Of a stretch of DNA of 64,000 nt, positions 9,741-18,049 are shown in pieces. The notes under the pieces were generated by a model. The model made no database searches. It worked only from the letters and a program-made list of their open reading frames with translations, and was not told the origin of the DNA. Origin of the DNA: Pseudomonas sp. MWU16-30317 (GTDB taxonomy: Bacteria; Pseudomonadota; Gammaproteobacteria; Pseudomonadales; Pseudomonadaceae); contig NZ_JAIWJA010000001.1 in NCBI RefSeq assembly GCF_020515695.1, positions 496,001-560,000 on the forward strand, in the 5' to 3' direction. Made by a program: the position numbers and the translations under genes. Each line of letters opens with the position of its first letter. The first letter of the stretch is position 1.

Positions 9741-12542
9741 ATGAGCGAAGCGCTGCACGACTACAACCAGAAACGCAATTTCGACGCCACGCCCGAGCCT
9801 GCAGGCAGTGCCCGACGCAGCAAGGGCAAGAAGGGCGGCCATGCCTTGCAGTTCTGCATCCAGAAGCATGACGCGAGCCATCTGCACTATGATTTTCGTC
9901 TGGAACTGGACGGCACCATGAAGAGCTGGGCGGTGCCCAAGGGCCCTTCACTGGACCCGAAAGCCAAGCGCCTGGCGGTGCATGTCGAGGATCACCCGCT
10001 CGACTACGCGACCTTCGAAGGCCACATCCCCGAGGGCCACTACGGCGCAGGCGACGTGATCGTCTGGGACCGTGGCGTGTGGATTCCCGAGGGCGATCCG
10101 CAGCAGGGCTACGCCAAGGGCAAGCTCAAGTTCAGCCTGCAGGGCGAGAAGCTGGGGGGGCTGTGGAATCTGGTGCGTACCCATATGCCGGGTCGCAAGC
10201 AGCAGTGGTTTCTGATCAAGCATCAGGACGAACAGGCGCGCTCGCTGGACGACTACGACGTGCTGATCGCCGAGCCCGACAGCGTGCTGAGCGACCGCAC
10301 CTTGGTGCCGAAGGAGCGCGGCAACGGCAAGCGCGCAGCCGCCAAGCCCGATGCCCATGACACAGATAAATCGAGCGCCAAGGCCAGCAGCAATGCCAAG
10401 TCCAGTACCAGGACCAAGACAGCCAAGGCACCCAAGGCGCAGTCTGTGCCCCAAGCCCCGGAGCCTGACACCGCCGCCAAACCTATCGCCACCCCGTCCG
10501 CCGCACCACGCCGCAGCCGCAGCGGCAAACTCGAAGGCGCCCGCAAGGCACCCCTGCCGACCAGCCTCAAGCCGCAACTCGCCACCCTGGTCGACTCGGC
10601 GCCTGCCAGTGGCGACTGGCGCTACGAGATCAAGTTCGATGGCTACCGGGTGCTGGCGCGCATCGAGGGCGACGAGGTGCGACTGTTCACCCGTAATGGC
10701 CACGACTGGACGGCTAAGATGGCGCATCAGGCGCAGGCCTTGGCCGAGCTTGGCCTGAGTTCCGGCTGGCTCGACGGCGAAATGGTGGTGGCCAACGAGC
10801 ACGGCGTGCCGGACTTTCAGGCGCTGCAAAACGCTTTTGAAAGTGAGCGCAGTGAACAGATCGTTTATTACCTGTTCGACGCCCCGTACCTCAATGGCAT
10901 GGACCTCACCGAGGTGCCAGTGGAACAACGCCGTGCAGCGCTGAAAAAACTGCTCAAGACTCACACGAGTGACACGCTGCGCTTCTCGGACGATTTTGAC
11001 GAGGGTGCCGCCTCGCTGCTGGACAGCGCGTGCCAGATGCAGATGGAAGGGCTGATTGGCAAACGCGTCGGCAGCGCCTATCGCTCTCGGCGCAGCCAAG
11101 ACTGGATCAAGCTCAAGTGCAAACATCGTCAGGAATTCGTGGTGGTCGGCTATACCGAGCCGAAGGGCAGCCGCAGCGGTTTCGGTGCGTTGCTGCTGGG
11201 CCTGCACGATCAGGACAGCGGCGAGTTGCGCTACGCCGGCAAGGTCGGCACAGGGTTCAGCGAGGCGACGTTGCGCTCGATTCTGCAGCGTCTGGAGCCG
11301 CTCGAGCGCCGCACCCAAGCCGTCGCCAACCCGCCGACGGGTGCCGATGCCCGAGGCGTGCACTGGTTGGAGCCCAGCTTGCTGGCCGAAGTGGCCTATG
11401 CCGAGATGACCCGCGACGGGGTGGTGCGCCATTCGGTCTTCCATGGCCTGCGCGACGACAAGCCGGCGCGGGATATCACCGCTGAAACGCCCGCTGCGGA
11501 AGCTGTGGCAGCGGCCTCTGCCCGCGAAGCATCTGAATCTTCACAGCGCACACAGCGCAGCGGGCACAGCCCGCTCCCACACAAAAGCGGCAGCAGCAAA
11601 GGCAAAAGCAGCAAAGGCAAAAGCAGCAAAGGCAAAAGCAGCAAAGGCAAAGCCGACAGCAGCCACCTAGTGCGCATCACCCACCCTGATCGCATCATCG
11701 ATGCCAGCAGCGGCACCACCAAGCAGCAGCTCGCCGAATACTACGCCAGCGTCGCCCCCTGGCTGCTCCCGCAACTCAAGGACCGGCCGGTCGCATTGGT
11801 CCGCGCGCCGGACGGCATCTCAGGCGAACTGTTCTTCCAGAAAAACGCCGGTCAACTGGCCATCGACGAGCTGCAGCACTACGACAAGGCCGAAGCCGGG
11901 CAGGCGTGCATGGTGATCAATTCCCCCAAGGCGCTGATCGGCGCGATTCAGATGGGCACCGTCGAACTGCACACCTGGAACGCCACCAGCGCTGACTTCG
12001 CCCACCCGGACCGCTTCGTCCTGGACCTCGATCCGGACCCGGCGCTGCCCTGGAAGGCCATGATCGAGGCGACGCAGCTGACCCTGACTGTTCTTGATGA
12101 GCTGGGCCTCACATCGTTTCTCAAGACCAGCGGTGGCAAGGGTATCCATATCGTCGTGCCGCTCAAGCCCCAGGCCGACTGGGACAGCGTCAAGGATTTC
12201 AGCCACGCCATCGTCAACCATATCGCCAAGCTGGTACCTGAACGCTTCTCGGCAGTGTCCGGCCCCAAGAACCGTGTCGGCAAGATCTTCATCGACTACC
12301 TGCGCAACGGCCTGGGCGCGACCACCGCCTGTGCCTACGCCGCGCGAGCACGCGAAGGCCTGGCGGTCTCGGTGCCGATTGAACGCGATGAAGTTGCGCA
12401 GCTCAAAGGTGCCAGCGAGTGGAACATACACAACGTGCACGAACGTCTGGCCGAGCTGCGGGACGACCCTTGGGCAGACTTCGACAAGTGTCGCCAACGC
12501 ATCACGGCCACCATGCGCAAGCGCCTGGGGCTCAAGGCGTGA
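9741..12542 (+). CDS. ligD: Multifunctional NHEJ DNA ligase LigD
   Basis: The 933-residue protein joins double-strand breaks with Ku. Domain order is phosphoesterase (about 30-190, HDASHLHYDFRLELDG), ATP-dependent ligase (about 275-560, adenylated Lys298 in EIKFDGYR, then the OB fold) and polymerase/primase (about 640-930, metal ligands Asp762 and Asp764 in LDLDPDP). This is the Pseudomonas PE-LIG-POL order. Two low-complexity linkers stand out. Residues 190-255 are rich in Lys, Ala and Ser. Residues 588-635 are encoded by a REPIN followed by four copies of a 15-bp repeat. All catalytic parts look intact. No ku gene lies in the window. Confidence 0.93.
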   Translation: MSEALHDYNQKRNFDATPEPAGSARRSKGKKGGHALQFCIQKHDASHLHYDFRLELDGTMKSWAVPKGPSLDPKAKRLAVHVEDHPLDYATFEGHIPEGHYGAGDVIVWDRGVWIPEGDPQQGYAKGKLKFSLQGEKLGGLWNLVRTHMPGRKQQWFLIKHQDEQARSLDDYDVLIAEPDSVLSDRTLVPKERGNGKRAAAKPDAHDTDKSSAKASSNAKSSTRTKTAKAPKAQSVPQAPEPDTAAKPIATPSAAPRRSRSGKLEGARKAPLPTSLKPQLATLVDSAPASGDWRYEIKFDGYRVLARIEGDEVRLFTRNGHDWTAKMAHQAQALAELGLSSGWLDGEMVVANEHGVPDFQALQNAFESERSEQIVYYLFDAPYLNGMDLTEVPVEQRRAALKKLLKTHTSDTLRFSDDFDEGAASLLDSACQMQMEGLIGKRVGSAYRSRRSQDWIKLKCKHRQEFVVVGYTEPKGSRSGFGALLLGLHDQDSGELRYAGKVGTGFSEATLRSILQRLEPLERRTQAVANPPTGADARGVHWLEPSLLAEVAYAEMTRDGVVRHSVFHGLRDDKPARDITAETPAAEAVAAASAREASESSQRTQRSGHSPLPHKSGSSKGKSSKGKSSKGKSSKGKADSSHLVRITHPDRIIDASSGTTKQQLAEYYASVAPWLLPQLKDRPVALVRAPDGISGELFFQKNAGQLAIDELQHYDKAEAGQACMVINSPKALIGAIQMGTVELHTWNATSADFAHPDRFVLDLDPDPALPWKAMIEATQLTLTVLDELGLTSFLKTSGGKGIHIVVPLKPQADWDSVKDFSHAIVNHIAKLVPERFSAVSGPKNRVGKIFIDYLRNGLGATTACAYAARAREGLAVSVPIERDEVAQLKGASEWNIHNVHERLAELRDDPWADFDKCRQRITATMRKRLGLKA
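11504..11582. repeat. REPIN embedded in frame in the ligD coding sequence
   Basis: TGTGGCAGCGGCCTCTGCCC (left arm start) and CGGGCACAGCCCGCTCCCAC (right arm) are two opposed REP units about 26 bases apart. Apart from two G-to-C changes in the left arm they match the intergenic REPINs of this window. The element is translated as part of the linker between ligase and polymerase domains (residues about 588-614) without a stop. Confidence 0.75.
11592..11651 (+). repeat. 15-bp tandem repeat, four perfect copies, in ligD
   Basis: The unit AGCAGCAAAGGCAAA occurs four times without mismatch and encodes (SSKGK)x4, a basic flexible linker just before the polymerase domain. The unit is a multiple of three, so copy-number change would alter linker length without shifting the frame. 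Confidence 0.9.
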
Positions 12543-12578
12543 GCGTCATCCATCTGGCCTTGATCAAAAGAGAAACCC

Positions 12579-13112
12579 GTGTCGAAGATCATCACCGAAA
12601 CTGTGGCACCCCCTAACGATAGCAACGCCGCCCATATGTTCGGCTCGGCGAAGGACCGCCTGGATTTCTACCGCAAGGAAATCCATTACGAAACCGCGCT
12701 GCTGTCCAACCGCACCAACGCCTACCTGTCGGCGCAGTCGTTCATGGTTATCGCGTTCGCGTCGTCGATGGCCAACCTCAATCCCGAGTGGGGCAAGCTT
12801 TTTACCTTGTTCGTGCCGCCCCTGCTGGCGCTGCTGGGCATCGTCAGTTCGTTGCACGCCTGGCCAGGCATCCGCGCCGCCTACGACATCATCGACCATT
12901 GGCATTTCAAGCAAAGCCAGCTGTTAAGCAGCGAGCCGATCATGGGCATGGCCTACGACGACTCGCCGCTGTTCAGCAGCCACGAGTCCACCGAAAAAGG
13001 CTACGCCAAGTCGCTGCTGTTCTCGCTGCGCACGCCTTGGCTGTTTTCGATTTTCTGGGCCGTGCTGGGGGTGTTTGCCCTCTATGTACAGTTCGGCAAT
13101 CCGGGTGTCTGA
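12579..13112 (+). CDS. Uncharacterised membrane protein
   Basis: The 177-residue product has an N-terminal soluble helical part (residues 20-50), hydrophobic segments around residues 50-62 and 69-90, and a third near the C-terminus (PWLFSIFWAVLGVFALYVQF). It is probably an inner-membrane protein with two or three helices. The GTG at 12579 follows AGAGAAA at a reasonable distance; an internal ATG at residue 20 is possible. It sits 36 bases after ligD on the same strand and may share its transcript. I do not recognise the family and propose no function. Confidence 0.65.
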   Translation: MSKIITETVAPPNDSNAAHMFGSAKDRLDFYRKEIHYETALLSNRTNAYLSAQSFMVIAFASSMANLNPEWGKLFTLFVPPLLALLGIVSSLHAWPGIRAAYDIIDHWHFKQSQLLSSEPIMGMAYDDSPLFSSHESTEKGYAKSLLFSLRTPWLFSIFWAVLGVFALYVQFGNPGV

Positions 13113-13216
13113 AGTCGACGAAATAGATTGAACCCCGATGACGTGAGGATGCCGTAATTCAACAGGCCCGACATTGCGTGGCCGCGATGCGATTCACAAG
13201 GACAGGTGCACGAACC

Positions 13217-14236
13217 ATGAATAGTCAGCTCCCCAAGGACGCGCTTAGCGACTTCGCCCAACGGCCGATTGCGCTCAGTGTCGATGAAAGCCTGCGCCAG
13301 GCCATGCTGCGCTGTATCGATCAACGGCTCACCGAGCTGCCGCTGCCGGGTGACGGCGACACCTTGGGGCGCTGGCAGGTGTTGGCCAAGGTGGCGGGCA
13401 TCGATCTGGCGCTGCTCAAATTGTTCGAAGGTCATACCGATGCCGTCGCCATTCTCGAAGAGCTCGGCGCCAGCGACCTGCAGGCGCCAGGTATCTGGGG
13501 GGTGTGGGCCGCCGAGCCGCCTGATGCCAGAGTGCGGATTACCGAACGCAGCCCCGCCGGCGTGCGCCTGGAGGGCCGCAAGGCCTGGTGTTCGGGCGCA
13601 CTGCAGGTCGATCACGCGCTGTTGACCGCCTGGGATGAGCAGGATGAGCCACAGCTGGTAGCGGTCAAGCTCGATCAGCCGGGCGTGCGCCGTTCAGAGC
13701 AGGGTTGGCAGGCGGTGGGCATGGCCCATACCGCCAGTGTCGATGTGCATTTTGACCACGCGCCGGCCTGCCCCGTAGGCGCCAGCGGTGAATACCTCAG
13801 CCGCCCGGGCTTCTGGCAGGGCGGAGCCGGTATTGCTGCGGCCTGGTATGGCGCGGCTCAGGCGCTGGGAGAATACCTGCGCAGCAGTCGTGGACGCAGC
13901 GACCCGCACGCCGATGCTCACCTGGGGGCCGTGGACGCGGCCTTGTACGGCGCGGCGTCGGCCTTGCGCGAATGCGCGGCGTGGATCGATGCCTATCCAT
14001 TCGATAATGCTCAACTGGCAGTGCAACGTGTCCGAGCGCACGTGGAGGCAGCGGTCGAAACCGTGCTCCACCACGTCGGTCGCGCGCTGGGGGCGGGGCC
14101 TTATTGCCGAAATCCGCACTTCGCCCGATTGATCGCCGACTTGCCGGTGTTCATCCGCCAAAGTCATGCCGAACGCGATCTGGCGGGCCTTGGCCGGCTG
14201 GTCGCGGCGCAGCCTGCCGGGGAGTGGTCGCTATGA
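13217..14236 (+). CDS. Acyl-CoA dehydrogenase-like protein
   Basis: The 339-residue protein has the acyl-CoA dehydrogenase fold: a helical N-terminus, a middle beta domain (WGVWAAEPPDARVRITERS, then GVRLEGRKAWCSGA) and a C-terminal four-helix part with ALGAGPYCRNPHFARLIADLPVFIRQSHAERDL. It is shorter than the usual 380-400 residues. The ATG at 13217 gives a start that fits the domain. The next gene overlaps by four bases, and two more follow closely, making one operon. Since the partners are a deacetylase, a methyltransferase and a glycosyltransferase, it more likely modifies an acyl group on a lipid or glycolipid than serves beta-oxidation. That role is inference. Confidence 0.82.
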   Translation: MNSQLPKDALSDFAQRPIALSVDESLRQAMLRCIDQRLTELPLPGDGDTLGRWQVLAKVAGIDLALLKLFEGHTDAVAILEELGASDLQAPGIWGVWAAEPPDARVRITERSPAGVRLEGRKAWCSGALQVDHALLTAWDEQDEPQLVAVKLDQPGVRRSEQGWQAVGMAHTASVDVHFDHAPACPVGASGEYLSRPGFWQGGAGIAAAWYGAAQALGEYLRSSRGRSDPHADAHLGAVDAALYGAASALRECAAWIDAYPFDNAQLAVQRVRAHVEAAVETVLHHVGRALGAGPYCRNPHFARLIADLPVFIRQSHAERDLAGLGRLVAAQPAGEWSL

Positions 14237-15012
14237 GCCGTGCCAACGTACAGTCCGTGGATGCCCCGTTCGGCGTGGTCGGCACACCCCTGCGGGACTG
14301 GCAGGCGAGCCGGGCGCTGCGCAGGGCTGCGGTGGTGTCCATCGACGAGCTGATTCCCCCGGGCGCGCGGCTGGTGGTAGTCGCGCCGCATCCGGACGAC
14401 GAGATTCTTGCCTGTGGCGGCTTGCTGGCGGCCATGGCCGAACGAGTGGCAGACGTACATTTGATATCGGTAACGGACGGCGACGCTAGCCATCCAGGCT
14501 CCCAGCAATGGCCGGTAGCACGCCTGCGTGCCCAGCGGCGGGTCGAGAGCGAATGCGCCCTGGCGCGCCTTGGCCTGGATCTGTCACGCCTGAGCTGGCA
14601 GCGTCTGGCGTTGCCCGATGCCCGTGTCGCCGAGCATGAAGCGGCGCTGGTGCGTGCCATCAGCGGTAGCCTGCACGCTGGTGACTACGTGCTGGCGACC
14701 TGGTGCCATGACGGCCACGGTGACCACGAAGCAGTGGGCCGCGCCGCAGCTCAGGCGGCGCGAGAGCAGGGTGCGACTCTGCTGGAGGTGCCGGTCTGGG
14801 CCTGGCACTGGGCCCATCCGGAAGACCCGCGGCTGCCCTGGGGGCGAGCCCGCAAGTTGCTGCTCAACGACGATCAGCTTGAACGCAAGCGCGAAGCCAT
14901 TCGCGCCCACACCAGCCAACTGCATGATGACCCCAGTACCGGCGCGCCGCCAGTTCTTGACCGCGCCACATTGGAGCGGCTGCTGCAGCCCTTTGAATTG
15001 GTCTTTACCTGA
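14233..15012 (+). CDS. PIG-L/LmbE family deacetylase
   Basis: The 259-residue product is a zinc-dependent N-deacetylase of the PIG-L/LmbE/MshB type. The zinc motif reads APHPDDE (His53, Asp56) and a later HGDH supplies His165. The family removes acetyl groups from N-acetylglucosamine-containing lipids or small glycosides. The ATG at 14233 overlaps the stop of the dehydrogenase gene (ATGA), so translation is coupled; the frame stays open further upstream, but only inside that gene. A NodS-like methyltransferase and a glycosyltransferase follow, which suggests an amino-sugar conjugate that is deacetylated and then methylated. Confidence 0.85.
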   Translation: MSRANVQSVDAPFGVVGTPLRDWQASRALRRAAVVSIDELIPPGARLVVVAPHPDDEILACGGLLAAMAERVADVHLISVTDGDASHPGSQQWPVARLRAQRRVESECALARLGLDLSRLSWQRLALPDARVAEHEAALVRAISGSLHAGDYVLATWCHDGHGDHEAVGRAAAQAAREQGATLLEVPVWAWHWAHPEDPRLPWGRARKLLLNDDQLERKREAIRAHTSQLHDDPSTGAPPVLDRATLERLLQPFELVFT

Positions 15013-15023
15013 GTGATGCCGAT

Positions 15024-15653
15024 ATGAGTGATGCTGCCATAAGAGATGCCACCGCAAGCGTGCCCGCCGAGTACTTCGATCAGATGTTCGCCGCCAGTGA
15101 TGACCCTTGGGCCTTTCGCACCCGCTGGTATGAGCAGCGCAAGCGCGACCTGACCATGGCCGCCCTGCCGCGTCAGCGTTATGAGCGCGTATTCGAACCG
15201 GCCTGTGCCAACGGCGAGCTTAGCGTGCTGCTGGCCGAGCGCAGCGAGTCGTTGCTGTGCATGGACCTGAGCAGTGACGCGGTGCGCCTGGCGGCGGCAA
15301 GGCTGCGTGAATATTCCGCTGTCGAAGTGGTTCAGGGGCGTTTGCCAGGTGATTGGCCCGGCGGCGAGTTCGACCTGATCGTGCTCAGCGAAGTGGCGTA
15401 TTACCTGTCGCCTGCCGACCTCGCGGCTTTGATCGATCGAGCGGTTGCCAGTCTCAGTCCCGGCGGTGCGCTACTCGCTTGTCACTGGTTGCACCCCATC
15501 GACGGCTGCCCGCAGGATGGCCGGCAGGTGCATGCCATGCTCGATGCGAAGCTGCCGCTGCATCGCGCGGTGCGCCATGAAGAGGCGGATTTTCTCTTGG
15601 AATTCTGGTGCGTACAGCCTTGCGCGATCGATCTCGATGAGGAAGCGCTATGA
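15024..15653 (+). CDS. NodS-like SAM-dependent methyltransferase
   Basis: The 209-residue protein has a class I methyltransferase fold. Motif I is VFEPACANGELSVLLAE, with an acidic end to strand 2 (CMDLS). The N-terminal YFDQMFAASDDPWAFRTRWYE is typical of the NodS family, which N-methylates the deacetylated terminal glucosamine of rhizobial lipochitooligosaccharides. It begins 11 bases after the deacetylase gene and overlaps the glycosyltransferase gene by four bases. The family match is good. The substrate is unknown, and no chitin synthase (NodC) or acyltransferase (NodA) is present, so this is not a Nod-factor locus. Confidence 0.83.
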   Translation: MSDAAIRDATASVPAEYFDQMFAASDDPWAFRTRWYEQRKRDLTMAALPRQRYERVFEPACANGELSVLLAERSESLLCMDLSSDAVRLAAARLREYSAVEVVQGRLPGDWPGGEFDLIVLSEVAYYLSPADLAALIDRAVASLSPGGALLACHWLHPIDGCPQDGRQVHAMLDAKLPLHRAVRHEEADFLLEFWCVQPCAIDLDEEAL

Positions 15654-16312
15654 TCGGCGTTATCGTCCCCGCCCATAACGAGCAGGATCTCCTGCCGTAT
15701 TGCCTCGAGTCCCTGCATATCGCCGCCCGTCATCCGGGCCTCGGCGGCGAAGCCGTGGAGATCCTCGTGGTGCTGGACAGCTGCGATGACCAGTCGGGCA
15801 AGGTCGCGCGCGGCTTCGATGCGCTGACCCTGTCGATCAGCGCGCGCAACGTCGGCCATGCACGACGGGTGGGCGCTGCGTGCATGCTGTCACGGGGTGC
15901 GCGCTGGCTGGCCTGCACCGACGCCGACAGCCAGGTGCCCGCCGACTGGCTGATGCAGCAATTGGCGTTCAAGGCCGATGTGGTCTGTGGCACGGTGCAG
16001 GTGCTGGATTGGGAGAACCACGGCGTGGATATCCAGGCGCGGTATCTGGATGGCTATCAAGCCCGTGAGGACCACCGGCACATCCATGGCGCCAATCTGG
16101 GGATCTGTGCCAAGGCTTACCGTCGCGCCGGGGGCTTCAAGCCGCTCACGGCGCACGAGGATGTCGGTTTGGTGCAGGCGTTGGAGCGCAGTGGGGCGAA
16201 GATCGTCTGGACGGCACTCAACAGTGTGAGCACCAGCGCCCGTTCCGATCCACGGGCGCGGGAGGGGTTTGGGGATTATCTGAAATCGCTGGCGGTGGCG
16301 GCGGTGGTCTGA
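15650..16312 (+). CDS. Glycosyltransferase family 2
   Basis: The 220-residue protein starts directly with the GT-A nucleotide-binding fold (IGVIVPAHNEQDLLPYCLESL) and carries the metal motif TDADSQ and a later HEDVGLVQALE. It is short and has no membrane helices, so it is probably cytoplasmic or peripheral. It is the last gene of the four-gene operon and overlaps the methyltransferase gene by four bases (ATGA). Donor sugar and acceptor cannot be read from sequence. Together with the deacetylase and methyltransferase it probably builds and tailors a small glycoside or glycolipid. Confidence 0.85.
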   Translation: MIGVIVPAHNEQDLLPYCLESLHIAARHPGLGGEAVEILVVLDSCDDQSGKVARGFDALTLSISARNVGHARRVGAACMLSRGARWLACTDADSQVPADWLMQQLAFKADVVCGTVQVLDWENHGVDIQARYLDGYQAREDHRHIHGANLGICAKAYRRAGGFKPLTAHEDVGLVQALERSGAKIVWTALNSVSTSARSDPRAREGFGDYLKSLAVAAVV

Positions 16313-16335
16313 ATCCGGTGGCGGGCATGCGGCCT

Positions 16336-16413
16336 CTTGGCGGCAAGCCCTGCTCCACAGCTACGACTCAACATCGTCTGACACCGTGGGAGCAACGCTT
16401 ACCCGCGAAGGCG
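16336..16413. repeat. REP pair (REPIN)
   Basis: GGCAAGCCCTGCTCCACAG and the opposed CGTGGGAGCAACGCTTACCC lie in the gap after the glycosyltransferase gene. They mark the end of the operon and separate it from a convergent small gene. Confidence 0.7.
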
Positions 16414-16441
16414 CCCGCAAAAGCGCCACCGCACCCGCGCA

Positions 16442-16702
16442 TCAAACATCAATCTGCAATTCCAGATCCCCATTATCCAACCGCCGCGCATGGGCAAGGC
16501 TGCCGCTCAAGCGGCGTTCGGGGGAGAGGGTAATGACCAGCGAGTGGGCTTTGTGCAAGTCGTCCGGCACGGGGGCCAGCACCTGTACCTGAAAGGCGCC
16601 CGGAGTGATGGGCGTGATGATGACGTCACAGTCGACGCTTTTGGGGATAGGCCCGAACAGCGTGCCATGTGCGTAGTCGAGGCGGGCAGGGGTAGCGGTC
16701 AT
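16442..16702 (-). CDS. Small uncharacterised protein
   Basis: An 86-residue open frame lies alone on the minus strand between two REP pairs. The product is soluble and beta-rich (CDVIITPITPGAFQVQVLAPV, HSLVITLSPERRL) and ends in DLELQIDV. A GAGGA sequence lies about eight bases before the ATG. No competing frame on the other strand looks better, so I take it as real, but I do not recognise the family. No operon partner is visible. Confidence 0.55.
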   Translation of the reverse strand: MTATPARLDYAHGTLFGPIPKSVDCDVIITPITPGAFQVQVLAPVPDDLHKAHSLVITLSPERRLSGSLAHARRLDNGDLELQIDV

Positions 16703-16772
16703 GGCGCGGTCCTCGCGAAATCACAGCGTTATCACTGTGAGACCGCGAGCGGCGCAGGAGTTTCAATCCAAT

Positions 16773-16859
16773 CCTGTCGCGAGGGAGCTTGCTCCCGATG
16801 GATAAGTCAGCGCACCGATGCGCTGGCTGATACTTCCGATCGTGGGCAAAGCCCCTCGC
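16773..16859. repeat. REP-like pair of a second type
   Basis: CGCGAGGGAGCTTGCTCCCG and the opposed CGTGGGCAAAGCCCCTCGC form an inverted pair between the small gene and the aldo-keto reductase gene. The core (GAGGGAGCTTGCTCCC) differs from the main REP class of the window. Confidence 0.6.
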
Positions 16860-16897
16860 TGCATTGGCCTTATTGCACCCGGTTCGACAGACAGGCC

Positions 16898-17935
16898 TTA
16901 TGGCGCTGGGTTCGGTTGTTCGACGTGGATCGCTTCCAGCCCGGCCAGCACTTCTGGCGACAACACCAGATCGATGCTCTTCAGGTTGCTTTCCAACTGC
17001 TCCAGCGTCGTGGCACCAATGATGTTGCTGGTCACGAATGGCTGCCCGGTGACGAACGCCAAGGCCATCTGGGCCGGGTCCAGCCCATGTTCGCGGGCTA
17101 GCGCCACATAGGCTGCGGCGGCGCGGTCGGTCTGCGGGTTGTTGTAACGCTGGAAGCGATCGAACAGGGTCAAACGGCCCTTGGCTGGACGCGCACCATT
17201 GAGGTATTTGCCCGCCAGCACACCGAAGGCCAGCGGCGAATACGCCAACAGGCCGATCTGCTCGCGAATGGCGATTTCAGCCAGGCCCACTTCGAAGCTG
17301 CGGTTGACCAGGTTGTAGGGGTTCTGGATCGATACAGCCCGCGGCCAGCCACGGGTTTCGGCCAGGTGCAGGAAGCGCTGAGTGCCCCATGGGGTCTCGT
17401 TGGACAAACCGATATGGCGGATCTTGCCGGCCTTGACCTGCTCGTCGAGCACCTCGAGCGTCTCCTCGATGGCGGTGAACTCGTCTTCCAGATGATGCTG
17501 GTAGTTGAGTTGCCCGAAGAAGTTGGTCTTGCGATCAGGCCAATGCAACTGGTACAGGTCCAGGTAATCGGTGTTCAGGCGCTTGAGGCTGGCATCCAGC
17601 GCAGCGGGGATGTTCTTGCGGTCGAGCCGTGGATTGCCGTCGCGGATGTGGGCCATACGGCCGGGGCCGGCGACCTTGCTGGCGAGGATCCAGTCGGCAC
17701 GGTCGCCATGCTGCTTGAAGTATTCACCGATATAGCGCTCGGTGGTCGCGTAGGTCTCGCCGTTGGGCGGTACCGGATACATCTCGGCGGTGTCCATGAA
17801 ATTGACACCGGCGGCCTTGGCCAGACGGATCTGTTCGAAGGCTTCGGCCTGGGTGTTCTGCTCACCCCAGGTCATGGTACCGAGGGCGATGGCGCTGACG
17901 TTGATATCCGTCTTGCCAAGGGGACGAAACTGCAT
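16898..17935 (-). CDS. tas: NADP(H)-dependent aldo-keto reductase, Tas family
   Basis: The 345-residue protein matches the size and layout of E. coli Tas (346 residues). The barrel begins MQFRPLGKTDINVSAIALGT. Catalytic-type residues lie in FMDTAEMYPVPP (Asp and Tyr), and LYQLHWPDR and IQNPYNLVNRSFE follow. Family members reduce aldehydes and ketones with NADPH in the cytoplasm. The ATG at 17935 has AAGGAAG upstream; the open frame extends 35 codons further but with no sequence resembling the family. It faces the exopolysaccharide locus on the same strand with a 114-base gap and is probably independent of it. Confidence 0.88.
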   Translation of the reverse strand: MQFRPLGKTDINVSAIALGTMTWGEQNTQAEAFEQIRLAKAAGVNFMDTAEMYPVPPNGETYATTERYIGEYFKQHGDRADWILASKVAGPGRMAHIRDGNPRLDRKNIPAALDASLKRLNTDYLDLYQLHWPDRKTNFFGQLNYQHHLEDEFTAIEETLEVLDEQVKAGKIRHIGLSNETPWGTQRFLHLAETRGWPRAVSIQNPYNLVNRSFEVGLAEIAIREQIGLLAYSPLAFGVLAGKYLNGARPAKGRLTLFDRFQRYNNPQTDRAAAAYVALAREHGLDPAQMALAFVTGQPFVTSNIIGATTLEQLESNLKSIDLVLSPEVLAGLEAIHVEQPNPAP

Positions 17936-18049
17936 GACTGGCTTCCTTATGGATAGGCGTTTTTCAGCCCCAAACCATAGTGGAATGGGGCATTCAACGC
18001 CAGTGAAAACCAGTCTACGCGCCGGTGGGCGTCCTGCCACTTTGGCATA

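Noticed and set aside
13113..13216. GAACCCC upstream of the acyl-CoA dehydrogenase gene, considered as the -35 of a stress sigma factor
   Set aside because: No matching -10 sequence occurs at a suitable distance.
13217..16312. Interpretation of the NodS/PIG-L/GT2 operon as a Nod-factor locus
   Set aside because: NodA, NodB and NodC homologues are absent; the deacetylase is PIG-L type and the glycosyltransferase is short and soluble.
9741..16702. A ku gene expected as partner of ligD
   Set aside because: None of the neighbouring proteins resembles Ku; it must lie outside the window.
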